In this document: positions 11,401-22,463 of the stretch, piece after piece
How the letters are laid out: each line of letters opens with the position of its first letter
Numbering within the stretch: position 1 is the stretch's first letter
Origin: Catenaria anguillulae PL171
Lineage: Eukaryota > Blastocladiomycota > Blastocladiomycetes > Blastocladiales > Catenariaceae
Assembly (NCBI GenBank): GCA_002102555.1
Contig: MCFL01000007.1
Location: 124,001 to 188,000 of the forward strand
DNA: 64,000 bases
Reading direction: 5' to 3'
Made by a program: the position numbers and the translations under genes
Notes under the pieces: model-generated
What the model was told of the DNA's origin: nothing
Database searches by the model: none
What the model saw: the letters and a program-made list of their open reading frames with translations, nothing else

Positions 11401-13966
11401 TCAGGAAGACTTGCTAATCAAGTCAATCAAGGCCTCCAGCTGTGCCTGCAACCGCACCGCTTGCGTCGGGCTGGGTCGCCACTCATTCTCCTCGCCCAAC
11501 AAGTACGCGATCCTTGTGCGCAACACTTTTCCCTCGACATCCGCAACCGCACTGCGCCGGCCGCCCTTGTTCCCCCTGCCCGTGGGCCACCACACACGCC
11601 CGCCCACCACCGCGTCAAATCCGTCGCACACACGAGCGCCATGTACTGCTCGGCCCACCGCTGCGCATCCACGGCCAGCCGGTGCTCGAGCCATGCCGCA
11701 AATTGCGGCGTCCGTAAGAAATTGCGATACAGGTCGATCCAGTCGTCGCTACCCGACGGCAACCATCGCGTTGCCGTCGACCTGACTGGAAACGGTGCGG
11801 GCGGCGGCGGAGCCAGCGGATTGCTTGAAGTCGGCGCTAACGTTGCCAGAAACGCATCTGCGCGAAACGTGGCGGGCTGAATCGGGTACGGCGAGCTGAG
11901 CGCCAGGCTTGCGGGCCACAGCGTTGCCACGTACTTTGCGATGGGCGCCAGAAACATGTCTGTGAGGTCGGCAAAGTGCCGCCGCAACAGATTGTCGAGC
12001 ACAACGTCGGCGGCGCCCTCGAGCGTCAGCTGGGCAAGTTGCGCGAGCAGTTTGACGTCGCGGGAAACAACGCGCTTGTGCTTCGTGGTGAGTCCCTGGG
12101 CAATGTCGAGCGACGTTAGGGCGGCTGAGGGAGCTTTGGTTTTGCCGAGCGGGTTGCGTGGCGGGCCAATCTGCAACACGTGCGGCCATCGGTCGAGGGC
12201 AGAGTGAAAGTGTGGGTTGGTGACACCAAGGATAGTGCGTGGTGGAGGCTGTGGTTTACCAAGTATGATTCAATGCGTGTGAGTCGACGTGTGTGAAATG
12301 GCCAATCATTGCGACCATCAGGGCACGCGTACATGGTTCTTGGTAAAGTACCGGAAATCAGGGTCTTGAATGGTTAAATACGGCCGATAAGTTCTTTCCA
12401 CGGGCACGGGCCGTACAAGTGCCGCCAACGCCTCGACCGCCCGGCTCGTCACGCTTGGACAGCTCGAGATGACGGCAATCGGTTCATTGGCCAAGACGAG
12501 CTCCCACAGCGTCCACAGATGATCCAACGTGTCGCGAAACGTCGGATACAAGGCGGTGGGCAGCGTCATGGCCAGTACCTGAAGCGGACCGAGCGTCTTT
12601 GCTGAGAGTGGGAGTAATTGCACAGTTGCCGGTGTTGGCGGGAGGGCCGGGATATGCACTTGCATGACAGATCCAAGGAGAGGCAGGTCGTGCATGCCCG
12701 GCGACGGCGACGGCCACTTTGCGATATTGTTAACCGCTGCCTCGAGCGCGGGCAGGCCCAGATCAAACAACACGGGTCCGACAAGGCGGGTAACGCGATC
12801 CCAGAGTCCGGGGAGAGGAAGTGGTGAGATGAGCACCACGGATTTCTGATAATATCCGCGGCGAATCTTTGGGTCGGGCTGTTGGCGAAAGAATACCGAG
12901 GCGTAAAGATACTCGTCGTCCATGGTTGGGATGGGAACAGATAGCGAGGCCGTGCGCGGGCGAAAGGATGAGGGTGGAGGTTCGTCAGGTGGAGAAGAGG
13001 GCCCGACCTGGGTTGGGTTGGCGTATGAGATGGGTGACGATCCTGGTGGCCGTCGAATGGTGAAAGAGAAGGTGATGTCGCCATGCAAGAACGAGTTGGA
13101 GTCAGGAAATGCATTGAATCGGCTACAAATCCATCAACAAAGGCGCTTGGGGGGTCAGTCAGGGCCTTCTCACCAGTCATGGGTGACGAGGAAGGAACGC
13201 ACATGGTCCTCTGTTCGGCCTCTGAAAACTCGACCGGTGGATAGACATGCTCGAGTGCTTGGCCCTTTTCCAAATCAAAGCCAACTACGCAGAAGCACGT
13301 CATCCACGCGCCCACCCGTTTCCGATCGGATGGATTGAGTGGCACATGTGATGTTGTAGACGACAAAGTTGACGAGCCAAAGCCGTTGCTCGCATCCGCC
13401 AAATCTTGATGCGCAAGTTCGCTCATGTTGAGCAGCGATGAAGACGACGGCACGCGAGGTCCGGCGCCGCCGCCTCCGCCACCAATGAGCGAGTCGCCAC
13501 GGCTCCGGTTGCCTGTGGTTGACATTGCGCGTGTCAATGCAGATGAAATCGATGGTGAGGGAGACGGGCCAGCGCTTGTTGTGGACTTTGGTCTCGGTGA
13601 GAGATGCAGTGCCGAGTTTGACGAGCGGAGCGGATGTTTCGGCATGTACGCCGTGGCGGATGGCGAATTGTCGCTGGAGGCAGAAGCATCGCGCTCGGGT
13701 GACTGGGACAGTGAGCTGAACCACGGTTTTGCGAGCGTGGAGGTAGACTTGGCGTTGTTCAGCGACGGGGGCGGAACTGCCGATCCGGATCCATGGCTAC
13801 TGGCAGTGTGCACATCTGGGGCGGATGTGGCCAGAGCGGTATCTATTGCGTGCATGTTTAGCTCTGTGATGGACCGTGACAGGCGGCGAACGGGCGGGTT
13901 TGTGTGACCGCATTGACTCTGCTCAAGGGAGCTTGAACCTGTAGGCGGGGCCTGAGCAGAGGACAT
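11401..13966 (-). CDS. DENND6: DENN domain protein DENND6/AFI1-like (Rab GEF)
   Basis: DENND6 proteins are Rab14-type exchange factors in recycling traffic; the fungal relative is AFI1-like. After about 190 residues of Ser-rich sequence from ATG 13966, the uDENN begins with WMTCFCVVGFDLEKGQALE and HVYPP. An intron at 13202-13123 joins QRTI to RFNAFPDSNSF, followed by GDITFSFTIRR, RRGYYQKSVVLIS, NNIAKWPSPSPG, LWELVLANEPIAVI and YRPYLTIQDPDF. After a second intron around 12340-12255 come ILGVTNPHF, RWPHVLQIG, APIAKYVATLWP and DDWIDLYRNFLRTPQF. The C-terminus is KVLRTRIAYLLG...LIDLISKSS, reached after one missing base near 11630. Order and motifs follow human DENND6A throughout. Confidence 0.85.
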
Positions 13967-14500
13967 GATGGAGACGATGACGCCAATTGTCTGGACTTGA
14001 ATTGATGTTGAAGAGGAGGCGGGATCGGCCAACTTGAACGGGGCTCCGAGCAAAACGGGGCTGCAAATGATTCGTGAATGGCCACCTTGGTCGATGACGC
14101 TAAAACAGTGCCGAAGAGCAATTGCGCGGGGTATCAGGCATGGAACATGAGGTCTGCATACGTGCTATACATTCCATGTCTTGGTTTTTTCTTCACAAAC
14201 ATTTCCTCTCTGCGCCACGTGCCCATCGCACCATCGCGCTTGACGCGTCCGTATTGAAGTGTTGAAGGCATGGACTGTTCGCATCAACTCCACCAGAAAC
14301 AACTCTTGCGAGGTAATCGTCTGCGGAATGAAACTGGATTCCATGAAATAAAGCGAAAAAAAACTGGCTGCAATCCACTCGAATCGCTCGCTCAATCACC
14401 AACCCGACGCCCCTCATCGCACGGCTGTGCAACCCCTCACATCGCCAGGCTTTGAAGCAGAGTCATCAATAAGTTAATTGGAAGCCACTTTTGCCAAACC
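13967..14500. promoter_or_regulatory. Divergent region DENND6 / CFAP45
   Basis: 534 bases between head-to-head genes. A minus-strand open stretch of 76 codons (14165-14395) lies inside it; it resembles no family I know and is probably leader sequence. No TATA or other named motif identified. Confidence 0.45.
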
Positions 14501-16218
14501 ATGTCGGTTGCAGCCATGCGGTCCAAATCTACTCCGGCGCACCCAAGCTCGGTATGCCTGTACCCCAGCATGTTGACAACAGAGGCAATCGGCTGTAACT
14601 AATGCATACAGGATCACTGGGCAGGAGAACATCACAGTCATCACTCGCGACAACATCCGGGTATTGCACCCACACGGAAAGAAACGCAACGCTACCGCCG
14701 TCGTCTTGCGCCCAGAAGATGTGAATCGTATCAAGGCATGCCTCTTCGCCATCGTATGAATCTCATCAGGTGCTTGCGGTTCTGACCCCCACGACATGCT
14801 GCGCATCACCAAAACAGAATGCCGCCGTCGTCATCACAAAAGACCAAGAGTTGGCCCGCTCTATGGCCCAAACACACGAGCGCGTCTTGCAAGCCGAAGC
14901 TGCTCGCGAGCGCCGTCTGCGCATGGAAGAGTTTGAAAAGCGCCGGACGGGTCATTTGCAATTGTCGGACGTTGAGCGCGAAGCTAAAGAAAAGGCCAAC
15001 TACTTGCTTGCCAAGGCCCAGTTGCAAATGGATGAGGAAGAGGACGACATCAAGCGCATGAATGAGCTCATTTTGTATGCCAAGTGCGTCGCCATTCGCG
15101 ACGCGCAGGTGGACGAAAAGGTATGTCGAGGCTTAGCGATGACTGCGTGCTTTGCGTAGATGTCACAACTGACTGTCTTTTTATTCCCCTCGGCATAGAT
15201 CATGATTCATCACGAGCGCAAGGCAGAAGAGCAACGGCTCGACGCCATGATGGAAGCCGAACGCCAAGCCGACCTCCGTCGCATGGAGCAGCGTCATCAA
15301 GCTCGGCTCGCTGAAATGCGCCGCGGCGCGCAAGTCATCCAAAAACAAATCTCTGAGCGCCACGAAGCCGCTCTGCTCGAAGCTGAACGCCGTGACCAAG
15401 AGACAAAGGCAACCTTGGCCACGATCGCCAAGCAAGCCGCAGAGGATAAGGCCGAGAAGCTCAACAAGCTCAAGGCACAACGTGAGCTCATGCACCAAGT
15501 GGTCAAGGCCAATACCGAGGCAATCAACAAGAAGAAGCAACAAAAGTCGGCGGATCAGGAGGAGGATAGAAGACTCTTACAGTACTTGATTGCCAAGGAG
15601 AAGAAGGAAATGGAAAAGGACCGCGAGGCGCAAGCGCGCAAAGCCGAGCGCGAAAAGGAACTGAGCCGGCTGCGTGCGGCGCAGCAGCGCGCGACCGACA
15701 AGCAAGCCGAGCAGGATGCGCTGCGTGCCAAGCGTGCCACCGAGGCGTACGAGCGTGAATGGCGACGCAAGGAACTCGAGACGGCCGAAAAGAAGGCCAG
15801 GGAAGAGGCGGCACTCCGGGCGGAACGGGCACGCCAGCAAGAGGCGCGTGAGGCCGCGATTGCGGTTGAGGCGTCGCATTTGAGGCAAGAGTTTTTGGAG
15901 AACGTCAAGCAACTGGCCGAAACGGAAGCCAGGATTAAGCGCGAGGAGCAAATGAAGATTGAGCAAAACCGCAAATACTCACTCGAGGTCCAGAGGCAGA
16001 TTGCGCAGCGTGAGGCGGAGAAGAAAAAGGAGAGGGAGGAGTTCTTCATGGAGGGTATTCGTCTCGAGTCGGAGCGGAGGAACCAGCGCGCAAAGATTGA
16101 TGGGATTCGCAGTCGCAAGCTGAATGAGCTGCGATCCCTGGGCGTGCCCGACAAGTACTGCAAGGAGGTGGAGCGCAAGATGCTGCTCGCCGACAAGCCT
16201 GGACGCTTGGCGCCTTGA
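14501..16218 (+). CDS. CFAP45: Cilia- and flagella-associated protein 45 (CFAP45)
   Basis: CFAP45 is a coiled-coil microtubule inner protein of axonemal doublets. Exons: tentative first exon 14501-14551, then 14612-14735, 14818-15120 and 15199-16218. The second exon encodes NITVITRDNIRVLHPHGK and RPEDVNRIK, matching the family start (ITRDMVREL; PEEFERIK). Later come LSDVEREAKEKANYLL, LILYAKCVAIRDAQV, EEQRLDAMMEAER, QAEQDALRAKRATEAYEREW and the end RSRKLNELRSLGVPDKYC, all in family order. Almost the whole protein is charged heptad coiled coil. The intron 14736-14817 appears to use a GC donor. The first exon is one base out of register with the second, so the true start is unsure. Confidence 0.92.
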
Positions 16219-16548
16219 GGGCACTTGGTTGGGCGCAAGGAGCGTGTGGGTCGAAAAAAGAAGACAAGCCATCATTGATAACATGTGTTCCCTCTTTCTT
16301 TTGCTGTTAGACATGCTTTGATCCTTTTCCTATATCGTTTCGTATTTTCATACATGGAATCCATCATACGTACTTCAGTCATGTCTGTTTGCACCCAAAG
16401 GATCTCTCGCGTCGATCAACGCCTGGGCATGAGCGCTACGGTGCCACGGCCAAATGTTCTCAGATATTGAAGAAACTTCGTGCAATATTCCAAGTAGCTT
16501 CATACCATCTCAATTTTGAGTCTTTCCGAGCCGTAAAACCTTGTCAAT
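16219..16548. other. Tandem intergenic spacer
   Basis: 3' flank of CFAP45 and 5' flank of the next plus-strand gene. AT-rich after 16260; no coding signal. Confidence 0.4.
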
Positions 16549-17286
16549 ATGTCACCTGCACCGAATCAATCTGCCGAGGCTGCTCGACGTGCATCGACGA
16601 CCCACGTCCATAGCCACTTCCCATTTGGTGCACAATCCGCCGTTGACAGTCAGCAGAAAGCTTCGAGCCAATACGTCCACAATCACTTTCCCTTCACCAG
16701 CGCTGACTCGATTGCCCAGCCTAAGCCGACTCCCCCGAAAGCCCACGTCCACAATCATCTTCCATTTGGCGATTTCGTGAAACCCAAGAGTTCCAAGGAC
16801 ATTTCCAAGCCTGACCCCACGCTCGTCTCTGAGGCCCGTAAGCTGCGCGAGAAGCTCATCGAGACTCCCCATGAACCGGACCTTCCTGTGAAGCCCTCGG
16901 GCATTCCCGTCGCCAACATTTCCACTGGGCCACCTCCCAATCCCGCTGAAGAGGATTTGCCCGACCCGTCGCCGCTTCAAGCGAAAACCAAATCCAAGCG
17001 GTCAATTGTGAGCTTGTCGCTGTCGTCGCTTCTGTCATCGTCCAGTTCGTCGGGTCCAAAAGCCACACCGGACAAGGCGCTTGAGGAGTACCGCAAGCTC
17101 AAGAACAAGCCTTTGCACCATCGGTCGCAGGAGCTGCACGCGCCAGAGGTCGTGCACGGGGTGCCGCAGACCGGGCTGAAGACGCTCAGCAAAGAAGCTC
17201 TTGATCGGCCCACAGGATCAAAATGTTTTGAGAGTGACAGTGAGGATGAAGGCGGCGAGGAAGAAAAAGCGGACGAGTGTGAATGA
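16549..17286 (+). CDS. Unknown protein with three VHxH[FL]PF motifs
   Basis: An intronless frame of 245 residues beginning MSPAPNQSAE. Three copies of a short His-rich motif, VHSHFPF, VHNHFPF and VHNHLPF, lie at residues 20-26, 43-49 and 67-73, so about 23-24 residues apart. A short charged helix (SEARKLREKLIE) follows, then Pro-rich and Ser-rich low complexity (a run of serines near residues 158-173) and a second basic helix (ALEEYRKLKNKPL). The end is very acidic. I do not recognise a family. The even repeat suggests a binding motif, possibly metal or protein; that is inference. It sits on the same strand just after CFAP45 and before another unknown gene with a similar DP-L-E-LR element. 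Confidence 0.6.
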   Translation: MSPAPNQSAEAARRASTTHVHSHFPFGAQSAVDSQQKASSQYVHNHFPFTSADSIAQPKPTPPKAHVHNHLPFGDFVKPKSSKDISKPDPTLVSEARKLREKLIETPHEPDLPVKPSGIPVANISTGPPPNPAEEDLPDPSPLQAKTKSKRSIVSLSLSSLLSSSSSSGPKATPDKALEEYRKLKNKPLHHRSQELHAPEVVHGVPQTGLKTLSKEALDRPTGSKCFESDSEDEGGEEEKADECE

Positions 17287-17661
17287 GTACCGATGGCAAA
17301 GGGGAGCGACTATAAAGAACTGTCAACTGGCTTCTACGGTTGCAATCATGTTTCTTCTCTCCCAATACCAAACACAAACTCGCCTTTTTCATTTCTTGTG
17401 CCGCGTGCCGTGTTTTGTTCGCACCTCAGGCTGAAGTCATGTCATTAGTGTATTGGATCGCGGATAAGGTCAACGGTTGATTCAAGTGTACATTCAAATG
17501 TGACAGAGCGGGCACTTGAAACTCAAGGCATTTGGCCGCAACGGTTTCAAGTCTGTGACCACCTTCATTTTCTTGCAGCAGGAGACCGTCTTCATGTATG
17601 CATACTTGATGAACGAGCGATGTGGCCTTTCATAAGCTCTTTCCCATGATCTGAACACACC
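17287..17661. other. Tandem intergenic spacer
   Basis: 375 bases between two unknown plus-strand genes. T-rich around 17340-17420. Nothing else seen. Confidence 0.35.
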
Positions 17662-18746
17662 ATGGGTAACCAGCAGTCCCTTCCCGACGGCCCTCCTGCG
17701 CTGCAAACACACAACCCAACATCATCGTCCCCCATCCGAGCGCGCCAGCACTCTAACGCTACAACGACCAACCGCGCATACTATGGCGGCGGCGCGCCAA
17801 CCTCACCCTCAGCAAGTATCGTCGATCCTGCCCTGCTCGCCGAGTACCAAAGGCTTCGAAAAGAGATCCTCGACGATCCAGCCTTTTCCAACGACGCTCT
17901 GCTTCCCTTTGAAGACGAGCCCCCACCGGAAGCCTCCTCGGCGAACCTACCCACGTCCTCCACGCCGTGGTCCAAACCACATGCCTCCGATATCGTCAAC
18001 AAGCCAAAGGGATACCGAGAACCCGACACGTCGGGCTACTATGATGACTCAGGAACCACCTTCAACGACATTGTCGACACGCGCAAGTTGCCGCCGCCTG
18101 GTCCGCCCTCGCCGCCCATTTCCGCGTCGTACTCGACGCGTCCAAGGCAGGCGGCGGCCATCGGGACGAGTGGAGCCAGTGGATATCAAGTAACCGGGGA
18201 AGCACGTGCACGATCACGCGCAGCGACGGATGCGAGTGTGGGAAGTGGAGCCGTGGGGCAGGCTCGGGTAGCCGCATCGCCACCTACGTTACCTCCGGGA
18301 ATGCCTGTAAGGGTGAATCAAAATGGAGATGCAGTAGTAGATCTGGTGCTAGAGGATGGGACCCCGTTGCAATTGGTACGACGCACTCGACGAATCGATT
18401 TGTCACTGCCAAGTCACTTGACGTCTTTGTGCCAAGTACATGTAGCGACAAGCAAAGCGGCAATTCGACCGTGACAAGTTCAAGCGAGCGAACAATCAGC
18501 AAGCGACTGGTGATACACCTTCGGCCCTTTGCAGCTGAGCTTGTCGGCAGCGTTACACAAGGATGACAGTCCAGACCCGCACACCATCCCCCTCCCGATT
18601 TCGCCACTCAAGCCTGCCTCGACGATGCTGGTGAGCCCTCAAGCTGGGCAACCTGCGGGCAACCTGCCGGGCAACCTCGAGTCCCAAGCAATGGACTGAG
18701 CGACATGGACGAAGCTCTGATGGAGGATATTCTCCGACTTGTGTAA
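17662..18746 (+). CDS. Unknown protein with N-myristoylation start
   Basis: The frame opens MGNQQSLPDG, a good match to the N-myristoylation consensus (Gly2, Ser6), so membrane attachment is likely. The next 250 residues are mostly disordered, rich in Ser, Pro and Thr, with one helical stretch DPALLAEYQRLRKEILDD and a possible folded piece VVDLVLEDGTPLQLVRR. The unspliced frame stops at 18474. A GT-AG intron from about 18438 to an acceptor near 18531 extends it to LSLSAALHKDDSPDP; the final codons are either ESQAMD (stop about 18699) or, if one base is missing, SDMDEALMEDILRLV ending at 18746. No family recognised. The 3' limit is tentative. Confidence 0.5.
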
Positions 18747-18848
18747 AGTACATTTATTTATCATCCTCCCGATACTGTTTCGATATTTAATACACACGCT
18801 CATACACAACCACCACCACGCCAAATCGCCACCCTCCTCCGCCTTGGC

Positions 18849-20080
18849 TCACCACCTCCACCAAACGAAACCCATCCGCCATTCTCGCAACCAAAACCCG
18901 TCCTCTTCCTCAACCGACAGTCCCCTGGGCTTGTACCCAATCACTACTTTGCCGCCGATCTTGACCGACCTGCGCAACGTGAGCGCAAGTGCATCGAAAA
19001 AGTGAGCTTCGTACAACACGTCCGAACATACTGCCAAGTCGACGGGATGTTCAAGCGTCTCGCCCCAAGGCAGTGCAGATACGTGAATGCGTGCTGCGCC
19101 TGTGCTGGAAGTGGTGTTTGCGCGCAGCAGTGGCAGGGCTTCGGGCAGGTCAGTGCAGAGGATATCGGCGGCCGAGGGTGGGACGAGGTGTGCGAGGATT
19201 GAGGCAAGGTGTCCAGTGCCTGAGGAAAGATCGAGGATCGAGACAGGGTGCGGGTTGGTGGACATTAGGTTGGGAGAAGCAAGTGGGCGAGTAGGAGGCG
19301 CGAGAGAACGATGGCAGAGTCCCACACTTTGCCTGCCGACGTCACCATGCGACACAGGGATGAATGAGGTCAGCACTGGAATGGCCGCAGGATAGGAGGG
19401 CGATCATGAAATGCAACGGACCGGGAATGCCAAGACCCCAGTCTTCCTTGACCAAACATTGCTTGTCCATCGGGCAGGTTTTGCACAAAGGGCAAACGGC
19501 CGGAAAACCTCGACTGATTCATCGCTAACGCCTGCCCATCTGTAACCTTGCCTGGCAAGTGGAACGGGCCAAGGACGACGGGAACGATTTGCTCACATCC
19601 TCACCATCAGCCGGCCCAATGTGCACAAACAGGTGGATATCGTCCACCTGGTTGATGGACTGGAATCGCACTGCAAGCTTGGCTGGATCCCACGTTAACT
19701 CCAAGGTGGTCTTGCCCGACTCTCGATCCAACGCCATGCTATCCCACCTACCATGTCCACAGGGGCAGCCATGGTTCCATGATCGACCCATGCAACTTTC
19801 CGAGCAAGATGCGGGCTTGCAACGGAACGGCATGCAAGAGCGCTCCGCGTGGATGCAGGCCGAGCTCGGTGACTGCAACGAGGCGAATGGAAATGGCTGT
19901 GTTGAGCGAAAAATGTGTTGGGTCTGGGTACGTGAGTGGGAGCAGGCGAAAGAGGTGCGAGAGTGGCGTTGGTGGGAGGGAGGTGTCTTGGTTGGTGGTG
20001 GCAGTGGTGGGAGTCAAGGGAGCGAGGCGGGTGAGGAGGCGACAGACGCGGGCGTGAGTATGGTCGAGCGAGACTTGCAT
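18849..20080 (-). CDS. Family 16 (METTL-type) protein methyltransferase-like
   Basis: The C-terminal half is a seven-beta-strand SAM methyltransferase: motif I VSILDLSSGTGHL, acidic loop LCTDLPEALPLL, then ALPWGE, post-motif CSDVLYEAHFFDALALTL and GGKVVIGYKPRG. This order, with the Asp-Val-Leu-Tyr after the fourth strand, is that of lysine methyltransferase family 16 (METTL21/EFM-like). The substrate cannot be told. The N-terminal part, from ATG 20080, reads through VSLDHTHARVCRLL, KTTLELTWDPAKLAVRFQ and RLPFVQNLPDGQAMFG in different frames, so introns or lost bases break it; those joins are not resolved. Confidence 0.6.
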
Positions 20081-20399
20081 GATTGGTGGCCAAACAACGT
20101 TGGTGGGATGATATTGCGAATACTGTGTGCAGCGTTATGATGTAGTTTCGAATTATTGCATATTGTTGAATGATCCTTTTATGAATCGATATGCTATGGA
20201 AACATAGTCCACATCAATCGACAATCGGTTGCACGGTTCTGCACACATCTACGCCGCCTGCGTTGCGCGACCAACACCGCTGGCTTTCTGGATTGCCTTG
20301 TCCGCCGCCGCTGCATGACCCATCCCTGGACCTAACGCGCCCAGCGTCCCACCATATCTCCTCGTACCCCTGGTCCCACGCCCTGGCTTTTGAATGCCA
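20081..20399. other. Intergenic, weak coding signals
   Basis: A minus-strand frame ending at 20249 reads as a basic, Gly-rich tail (GTRRYGGTLGALGPGMG) and could be the end of a small gene. Support is too thin to call it. Confidence 0.25.
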
Positions 20400-22016
20400 G
20401 TCTTTGTTGGTTTGTCCTTCAACGTCATCGCGATCATGAGCGCTGTCTCGTCCTGCCATATCCAATTCGGATTTCATTGGCGGGCACTCACCCCGCACGC
20501 AAACGCCCGTCAGCCATCCAAACCAGCAACAGCATCCACCGCGGGCATTATTGTTCGCGCGTCAACATGCAATGGGCTTGTGGATCAAGCGTAACGACGA
20601 GGTCATTTCCGAGGATACAGAAGCCGAGGCTGTTCGCAGCGAGGTGATCTCGTGTTGTTCGATGAACAGACAGACGAAATGTCTCGCATGCTGGTTATTC
20701 TCCAAGTTCCAGTCAAGACCCGCCTCAGCTGCTTATGACAAGTCTGTGGCATACAATGTTCTCGGATCCGACGGGGGATTTGTATGACAATTTCGTTTCA
20801 ATCAAAGCCTGTTTGCGAATCCCCCGACTCGCCCAAGCCTGCCGTGCCGAAAGCAGCTAACAGCAGGTCGGCGGCCACCACAAGGACAAGCGGAAACACC
20901 CGTCTGGGCAACCCTGCCACATCATCCACGTCGGGCGCCGAATTGGCCTGAAACATGACTGAGGATGTGGCCACATTCAAACCCGTTCCCGCGCCAAAAC
21001 CTACTGTCGCACGTAAATCCAAACCGCCCGTCAACCTCGCACTGCTCCAGTCGCGTCACCCGTCACGTCCGTGCCGGTTGCTGCGCACAAGCTGGTTTCC
21101 AAGCCCTGAACCCAAGTCGCCGCCGATTCCCACATGCAAATCCGAGCCGTTTGCGTCCGAGACGATGACGCCAAAACCGGTTAAGCGCTCACGCGCCACA
21201 GATCCGATTTCGGAAAAGGCATGATTGATTGCAGCCCGTCCTCACATCAACTCGGGGCGTGGATTATTTCCTGGGCAAATGCTTGCCAAGGACTCTGCGC
21301 TGCCCATGTCCGATGCGACACCGCCCGAGAACCGTGTCGAAAGCCCGAGGGCCACAAGTTACAGCGGACCTCGTCGAAGCATGCCAATCTCCGTCGCATC
21401 AAGTTTCGGGCCATGTCCAACTTGGCGGCGTGGATTCCTCCATGGATCTCGTTCCATACCATGTTTTCGCTGCAATCACCTTGGGGCTGTTTGGGATGAT
21501 GATCGCACCGGAGACAAGTAAACAACGGATGGACAATATGCATGTACCTGTGCAAGGGATCGAAATGCAATTGTTGTCAGCAATGGATCTTGTCCGAGAC
21601 TGGGAAGCTGTGTCGCACGGTCAACATACCAAGTGGCGTCAAAGTCGCTCCGGTTTAGTTGGTGGCTTTGCATTATTCTTTCCTGTTTTTACGACAAGGA
21701 AAGACTGGGTGCTCGTTTCTTCGTTTCTTCGGCCCACGATCGGGTCGATTCAATATTTACGGATCACTCGACCCTTCTCCAGCCGCTGTTTACTGTTCGT
21801 TCGCGCCTTGCCACGTCAACGCGCAACTTTGACGTGTCAATCTTCCAGTGCCAAGAACAGCAGTCAGCATACCCTCCCCATACGCAAATGGGCAGCGGCT
21901 CGGGCTCAAGCGAATCGAGTCACGGGCAGGTGGCCAAGTCCAGTGTCCATGGCTACGGTAAGGTGATGTCGGGGCTTGGGTTTGCGGGCCGAGTTATGAA
22001 AGTGGATTGGGAGTAA
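20400..22016 (+). CDS. Unresolved plus-strand coding region, function unknown
   Basis: Protein-like sequence appears in changing frames over 1.6 kb: RNDEVISEDTEAEAVRSE, then GDLVLFDEQTDEMSRMLVIL with QVPVKTR, Ser/Pro-rich linker (SPDSPKPAVPKAANSRS), and an end reading ERLGARFFVSSAHDRVDSI and SGLGFAGRVMKVDWE with stop at 22016. The changes of frame could be introns or missing bases; I cannot give an exon model and do not recognise a domain. Coordinates mark the region, not a proven start. Confidence 0.33.
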
Positions 22017-22463
22017 ATGCCAGCAGGCATTCATTCGTCTGCTCTCTCTAATCTTCCTTGGTATGCAATATACTTTTCTGTATGCTGCCATTCATGCTGC
22101 ACTTTGGCACAAATATTCATCGCATTCCCTAACTAACTTGCCTATACTGTACTTGACTGTGGACCCACAGTCACTCCAGCAACATTCCAACCTCGTCAAT
22201 TCCCACCACCGTCGGAGCCTTTCTTGCGTCTGGGGTCACCGTGTTTCATCGTTAAGTTAATTGCCCTAACCGTATGTTCCTGTCTCGAAATCTGCCTTTG
22301 CTGACTATTGGCCATGGTGGGCATTGTGCTCGTCATGGTGTGAGGATTGCACCGGGTTGGTTTGCATGCAGGACCGCAATCATCAAAGGCTGACGGACGG
22401 TTCCACCGCGTTCGATTGCTTTCTACATTCCTCATCATCCATTTATTGATATTCCAGACTATC
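22017..22463. other. 5' flank of the bZIP gene
   Basis: 447 bases, AT-richer than its surroundings; probable promoter and leader of the bZIP gene. An in-frame ATG at 22347 exists, but the leader-like codons after it are unlike the protein. Confidence 0.4.

Noticed and set aside
14165-14432. Minus-strand open frames between DENND6 and CFAP45
   Set aside because: No start context, no recognisable motif, and two overlapping frames look equally plausible; treated as promoter or leader.
20249-20437. Small basic Gly-rich minus-strand protein
   Set aside because: It has a natural-looking end but no family match, and a plus-strand coding signal overlaps its upstream side.
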